A DNA stretch of 58,196 bases from positions 1-58,196 of the forward strand of contig JADZAN010000021.1 of assembly GCA_020852815.1 (NCBI GenBank). Reading direction: 5' to 3'. The stretch is from Gemmatimonadaceae bacterium (lineage in GTDB: Bacteria; Gemmatimonadota; Gemmatimonadetes; Gemmatimonadales; Gemmatimonadaceae). The notes under the pieces are model-generated. The model searched no databases and had not been told where the DNA came from. It was given only the letters and a program-made list of their open reading frames with translations. Within the stretch, counting starts at the first letter, position 1, and every line of letters starts with the position of its first letter. Shown one piece after another: positions 54,448 to 58,196 of the stretch. A program made the translations under genes and the position numbers.

Positions 54448-56274
54448 ATGTACGCTCGCGGAGGCCCACGCCCCCCCGAAGGCACGCTGACGGCGCTCTT
54501 CCTGGATGCGCTGCGGAAGTACGACCGTCCCGACGCGCTGATGCATCGCGTGGCGACCAACTCGTGGCGTTCCGTCTCGCACCGCACCGTGCGCGAACGC
54601 GTGCGGCGTCTCGCGTTAGGCTTGCGGGAACTCGGGATTGCGCGCGGCGATCGGGTGGCGATCCTCTCCGAGAACCGCCCCGAGTGGGCAATCGCCGACT
54701 ACGCCTGCCTCACCGCGGGACTCACCGATGTGCCGATCTACTCGACGCTCCCCGCCGAGCAGATCCCGTACATCCTCAACGATTCCGGGGCGGTGGCGCT
54801 CTTCGTCTCCACCGCGGTGCAAGCCGAGAAGGTCGCGTCGATCCGTGCCCAGGTGCCGGGCGTGCGGCTGGTGATTGCCTTCGACGAGGGGGCCCGCGCA
54901 CACGCCGACCTCACGCTGGCCGATGTCGAGTCGCGGGGGATGGGGATCGACACACCGGCGGCCGCCGAGGCGTGGGAGCGCGAGGCCCGCGCCGTGAAGC
55001 CTAACGACTTGGCGACGATCATCTACACCTCGGGGACGACCGGCCCGCCCAAGGGCGTCATGCTGACGCACGACAACTTCTGGTCGAACGTGGCGGCCAC
55101 CGCGCGCCTCATCCCGATGGGGACCGACGAAGTGGCGCTCTCGTTCCTTCCCTTGTCGCACGTCCTCGAGCGCATTGGCGACTACTGGTTCTTCCACACC
55201 GGGACGTCGATTGCCTACGTGGAGTCGTTCGACCTGGTCCCGATCTGCATGCAGGAGGTGCGCCCGACGATTGCGATGTCGGTCCCGCGCCTGTACGAGA
55301 AGATGTACGCCCGCGTCCTGGAGAACGCACTCTCGGGGAGCGGGACCAGGAAGCGGATCTTCTTCTGGGCACGGGGGGTGGCCGACCGGTGGGCCAACGA
55401 GAAGCTGGCCGGGCGCGAGCCGTCGGGGTTGCTCGCGCTGCAGTACGCCATCGCGCAGAAGCTCGTCTTCTCGAAGCTCAAGGCACGCACCGGGGGGCGC
55501 ATGCGCTACTTCGTGTCGGGCGGGGCGCCGCTGGCCACCGAGATCAACAAGTTCTTCTATGCCGCCGGCCTCACGATCCTCGAGGGATACGGCCTCACGG
55601 AGACGTCGCCCGTCATCGGCGTCAACACGCCGAAGGACTTCCGCATCGGGACCATCGGCAAGCCGATCGACGGCGTGGAGGTGCAGATTGCGGCTGACGG
55701 CGAGATCCTGACCCGCGGACCGCACGTGATGAAGGGCTACTGGAACAAGCCCGAGGCCACCGCCGAGGCGATCGATGCCGACGGCTGGCTGCACACGGGG
55801 GACATCGGGGTGATCGAGGACGACTTCATCCGCATCACCGACCGCAAGAAGGACATCATCGTCACCGCCGGCGGGAAGAACATCGCCCCGCAACCGATCG
55901 AGAACCTGATCAAGACCAACAAGTACGTGAGCCAGGCCGTGATGATCGGCGACCGGCGCAAGTACCCCATCCTCCTCGTCGTCCCCAACTACGACAACCT
56001 GGAGAAGTGGGCCGCGTACAAGGGAATCCTCTGGACCGACCGCGGCCAGCTGCTCCAGATGCCCACCATCCAGGCCAAGATGGACAAGGAGGTGCGCGAG
56101 CAGCTGACGGGGCTCGCCAGCTTCGAGACGCCGAAGAAGATCGCGCTCCTCGAACACGACTTCACGGTGGAGTCGGGGGAGATGACGCCGACGCTCAAGG
56201 TGAAGCGCCGCGTGGTCGACCAGCGCTACAAGGCCTTGATCGACACGCTGTACGAGGACGACGTGCACGCGTGA
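54448..56274 (+). CDS. Long-chain acyl-CoA synthetase (FadD15-type)
   Basis: 608 residues from ATG 54448, with AGGAG 6 nt upstream. AMP-binding motif IIYTSGTTGPPKGVML (about 191-206), SFLPLSHVLERIGDY, GYGLTETSPVI, DGWLHTGDIG and DRKKDIIVTAGGKNIAPQPIEN are all present, as in long-chain fatty acyl-CoA ligases. Activates fatty acids for beta-oxidation or lipid synthesis. Not next to other fad genes, but an enoyl-CoA hydratase lies 19 kb away. Confidence 0.93.
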   Translation: MYARGGPRPPEGTLTALFLDALRKYDRPDALMHRVATNSWRSVSHRTVRERVRRLALGLRELGIARGDRVAILSENRPEWAIADYACLTAGLTDVPIYSTLPAEQIPYILNDSGAVALFVSTAVQAEKVASIRAQVPGVRLVIAFDEGARAHADLTLADVESRGMGIDTPAAAEAWEREARAVKPNDLATIIYTSGTTGPPKGVMLTHDNFWSNVAATARLIPMGTDEVALSFLPLSHVLERIGDYWFFHTGTSIAYVESFDLVPICMQEVRPTIAMSVPRLYEKMYARVLENALSGSGTRKRIFFWARGVADRWANEKLAGREPSGLLALQYAIAQKLVFSKLKARTGGRMRYFVSGGAPLATEINKFFYAAGLTILEGYGLTETSPVIGVNTPKDFRIGTIGKPIDGVEVQIAADGEILTRGPHVMKGYWNKPEATAEAIDADGWLHTGDIGVIEDDFIRITDRKKDIIVTAGGKNIAPQPIENLIKTNKYVSQAVMIGDRRKYPILLVVPNYDNLEKWAAYKGILWTDRGQLLQMPTIQAKMDKEVREQLTGLASFETPKKIALLEHDFTVESGEMTPTLKVKRRVVDQRYKALIDTLYEDDVHA

Positions 56275-56325
56275 CGCGGGTCGTTACGCCCGGCACTCCT
56301 GACGCGGCGCGGGGCAGCGCCGAGC

Positions 56326-56997
56326 CTAACGACGACGCAGCGGGACCGGGACGCCCGGCGTCGCCTCCGCACGCTCGGCGACCCATACGTAGGCGTCGCG
56401 CGCGAGTTCGCGCACGCCAGCAGGGACTGGGACGCTGGCCGGCGCAACGAGGCGGCCGCGCGCGCGAAGCGCCTCAACAACGGAATCCAGCATCGCGCCC
56501 GACGCCGTGGCACTGTCGAGCCACGCGGCTCGCAGCGTTCCCGGCGCCAGGGGGAGCACCGCCTGCGTGCGAAGCGCCGAAGCGTAGCGCCCGCGGGCGA
56601 CGCCGTGACGCGGCGCATTGAGCAGGAGCGGCAGTACCTGCGCCTCATCTTCCAGCGCGAAAGCCCACGCCGCGCAGTTGCCTCCCAGGAGCACTACCCC
56701 ACCCCCGTCCCCCAGGGCGAGCAGCGCCCGCAGGCGCAGGAGCGTCTCCTCGTCGCCGCCTTCCCGCGGCGCGTCACGACCTTCGCGTGCCGCCGCGTCA
56801 GCGTCTGACTCTCGCCCCTCGGCTCCGTCGGTGAAATCAACCTCACCATCGCGGATGGTGAACTGGCGCCGGCAGACGGGACACCCGAGGAGTCCGTCGA
56901 CGATGTCGCGCCCCTCCAGTCGCGTCACGGATGCAACGAGCCATGTCTGCTCGTGCGGCGACGGACAGCGAAGGGAGTCGACGAGCTCGATGAACAC
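56326..56997 (-). CDS. Trm112-like zinc-binding protein with degenerate C-terminal domain
   Basis: 223 residues from a GTG. The N-terminal 55 residues resemble a Trm112/YcaR zinc module (LRCPSPHEQTWLVASVTRLEG, LGCPVCRRQFTIRDGEVDF). The C-terminal part has a Rossmann-like rhythm (GGGVVLLGGNCAAWAFAL, then PGTLRAAWLDSATAS, LRARGRLVAP), reminiscent of a methyltransferase but lacking a recognisable SAM-binding motif. The stop TAG lies in CGTTAGG. Role unknown. Confidence 0.55.
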   Translation of the reverse strand: MFIELVDSLRCPSPHEQTWLVASVTRLEGRDIVDGLLGCPVCRRQFTIRDGEVDFTDGAEGRESDADAAAREGRDAPREGGDEETLLRLRALLALGDGGGVVLLGGNCAAWAFALEDEAQVLPLLLNAPRHGVARGRYASALRTQAVLPLAPGTLRAAWLDSATASGAMLDSVVEALRARGRLVAPASVPVPAGVRELARDAYVWVAERAEATPGVPVPLRRR

Positions 56998-57059
56998 TGG
57001 CGGCGGAGGGGAGGGGGAAGTGCGAGCAGCGGCGAGATGAGGCGGCCGAGCGGCGGACG

Positions 57060-57794
57060 TCAGCTATGGCTCACGCGCAGCTCATCGACATTCACCTCGG
57101 CGGGGCGCGTCGCGAGCCAGAGCACCGCATCGGCCACGGCGTCGGCGCGAAGCATCTGCGTGCGCCGCGTGAAGCCGGGGCGCGCGTCCGGATCGATCGG
57201 ATCCCAGATCGCGGTGTCGGTGGGTCCGGGCGACACCAGCGAGACGCGCACCCCGCTCCCGCGCAGTTCCTGTCGCAGCACCTCGTGCATGGCACGTGCG
57301 CCGAACTTCCCCGCGGCATAGCCCGCGTTCTCGGGGAATGCCGTCCGGTCGGCAATGGAGCCGATGGTGATCACGTGTCCCGAGCCGCGTTGCCGCATCC
57401 CGGGGACGAGCGCGTGCATCAGTCGATACGGGGCGAGGAGGTTGAGCTGCACCATCCGGTCGACCTCACTCGGCGGGAGCGTCCCGATGGCGCCGAGCGC
57501 GAAGATCCCGGCGTTGTTCACCAGCAGGTCGGGGGTGCCGACGGTTTGTCTCAGGCGGGCGAGCGCCGATTCGACTTGCTCCTCGCGCGCGAGGTCGCAG
57601 GCGATGGCGAGGGCGCCGGCCCCCGTTTCCGCGACGAGCTGCTCCAGCGCGCGCGAGTCGCGCGCGATGGCCACGACGCGGGCACCGCCAGCCGCAAGAG
57701 CGGTGGCGATGGCGCGTCCGATGCCGCGCGACGCCCCGGTGACCACGGCACTCTTCCCGGCAAGGGGGGCGTTCACGGCGCCGTGCACGTCCAT
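57060..57794 (-). CDS. Short-chain dehydrogenase/reductase
   Basis: Classical SDR, 244 residues. NAD(P) loop TGASRGIG (19-26), NNAG (93-96), catalytic Ser146, Tyr159 and Lys163 (YAAGK). The C-terminal SPGPTDTAIWDP substrate loop is present. The basic environment after the glycine loop suggests NADP(H). Starts 1 nt after the folE stop, so it could act on a pterin (sepiapterin- or dihydropterin-type reductase); that substrate is inference only. Confidence 0.9.
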   Translation of the reverse strand: MDVHGAVNAPLAGKSAVVTGASRGIGRAIATALAAGGARVVAIARDSRALEQLVAETGAGALAIACDLAREEQVESALARLRQTVGTPDLLVNNAGIFALGAIGTLPPSEVDRMVQLNLLAPYRLMHALVPGMRQRGSGHVITIGSIADRTAFPENAGYAAGKFGARAMHEVLRQELRGSGVRVSLVSPGPTDTAIWDPIDPDARPGFTRRTQMLRADAVADAVLWLATRPAEVNVDELRVSHS

Positions 57795-57795
57795 G

Positions 57796-58196
57796 TCAGC
57801 GTCCGTTGGAGCCGTGCGCCAGGCGCAGGAACTCGTCGCGCGTGCGCGCGTCGTCGCGAAAGCACCCCAGCAGCGCCGAGGTGATCGTCTTCGAGTTCTG
57901 CTTCTCCACCCCCCGCATCATCATGCACAGGTGGTATGCCTCCACCACCACCCCCACCCCCCGCGGCGCCAGCACCTCCTGGATCGCCCCCGCAATCTCC
58001 CCCGTCAGCCGCTCCTGCACTTGCAGCCGGCGGGCAAACATGTCCACGATCCGCGGCAGCTTGCTCAATCCCACGATCGTCCCGTTCGGGATGTACGCGA
58101 TGTGCGCCTTCCCGAAAAACGGCAGCAGGTGATGCTCGCACATCGAGTACAGCTCGATGTCGCGCACCATCACCATGTGCTCGTGCGCCTCGGCGA
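57796..58196 (-). CDS. folE: GTP cyclohydrolase I (C-terminal part, cut by window edge)
   Basis: First enzyme of tetrahydrofolate/biopterin synthesis. The visible 132 or so C-terminal residues include the zinc ligands in [20 protein letters not shown] and [17 protein letters not shown], and the [20 protein letters not shown] block. The N-terminus lies beyond the right edge. The stop is 1 nt before the SDR start, so the two form an operon. Confidence 0.95.
   Translation of the reverse strand, partial: AEAHEHMVMVRDIELYSMCEHHLLPFFGKAHIAYIPNGTIVGLSKLPRIVDMFARRLQVQERLTGEIAGAIQEVLAPRGVGVVVEAYHLCMMMRGVEKQNSKTITSALLGCFRDDARTRDEFLRLAHGSNGR

Overview
This 58 kb window is one contiguous piece of a high-GC (by eye about two-thirds G+C), densely coded bacterial chromosome. 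It carries core housekeeping genes on both strands and no sign of a prophage, insertion sequence, plasmid backbone or CRISPR array. My best guess is the phylum Gemmatimonadota. This is inference from the overall character of the proteins (long RpoB, secreted BNR/sortilin-type beta-propeller, short GyrB, many small PAS/GAF/TPR proteins) and is not proven by any single marker.

Layout. Positions 1-10.6 kb (minus strand) hold the classical translation/transcription cluster. In transcription order it reads tRNA-Thr(TGT), tRNA-Tyr(GTA), tRNA-Gly(TCC), tRNA-Thr(GGT), rpmG, secE, nusG, rplK, rplA, rplJ, rplL, rpoB, rpoC (rpoC runs off the left edge). The tRNA quartet has the same order and anticodons as E. 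coli thrU-tyrU-glyT-thrT, but the tuf gene that normally follows is absent. Positions 10.8-19.2 kb (minus) hold cysS, a phenylacetate-CoA ligase, an AI-2E-type membrane protein overlapping a PspA gene, a YbjN-like protein, an alpha/beta hydrolase and the two chains of L-serine dehydratase. Then come a short CaiB-type CoA transferase (plus) and uvrA (minus). Positions 23.5-28.4 kb (plus) hold cutA, a macro-domain-like protein, a transglutaminase-fold protein with a Cys-to-Ser change at the expected nucleophile, and an overlapping ABC ATPase/permease pair. Positions 28.5-34.1 kb (minus) hold a CcmI-like zinc-ribbon protein and a divergent CcmF-like membrane protein, a small protein, glpK and mtnA. 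Positions 34.2-38.6 kb (plus) hold an enoyl-CoA hydratase translationally coupled to recF, then a DUF721/DciA gene and gyrB. The remainder holds an outer-membrane-like protein, a secreted sortilin/BNR protein, pyrimidine nucleoside phosphorylase, TPR, response-regulator and GAF proteins, ferritin, ligA, a V4R and a PAS protein, a phosphoribosyltransferase, a TPR-ParA pair, a lipoprotein, a long-chain acyl-CoA synthetase, a Trm112-like protein, an SDR and folE (cut by the right edge).

The most interesting signals are at DNA level. (1) The heptamer CCTAACG (mostly GCCTAACG) occurs 28 times by my reading, on both strands, inside genes, at stop codons and between genes. It uses otherwise rare codons (TTA for Leu, CCT for Pro), so it looks like a DNA-level motif or a context-specific mutation product. 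(2) A family of intergenic elements is built from short tandem units (8-nt ACGAGAAG; about 7-nt GGGGGAC). Two copies form 33-35 bp inverted repeats around 40-60 nt loops (rplL-rpoB spacer; 43.4 kb), and single arms occur upstream of rpmG, between the serine dehydratase genes and in frame inside uvrA. (3) Several genes are followed by long perfect GC hairpins without a U-tract.
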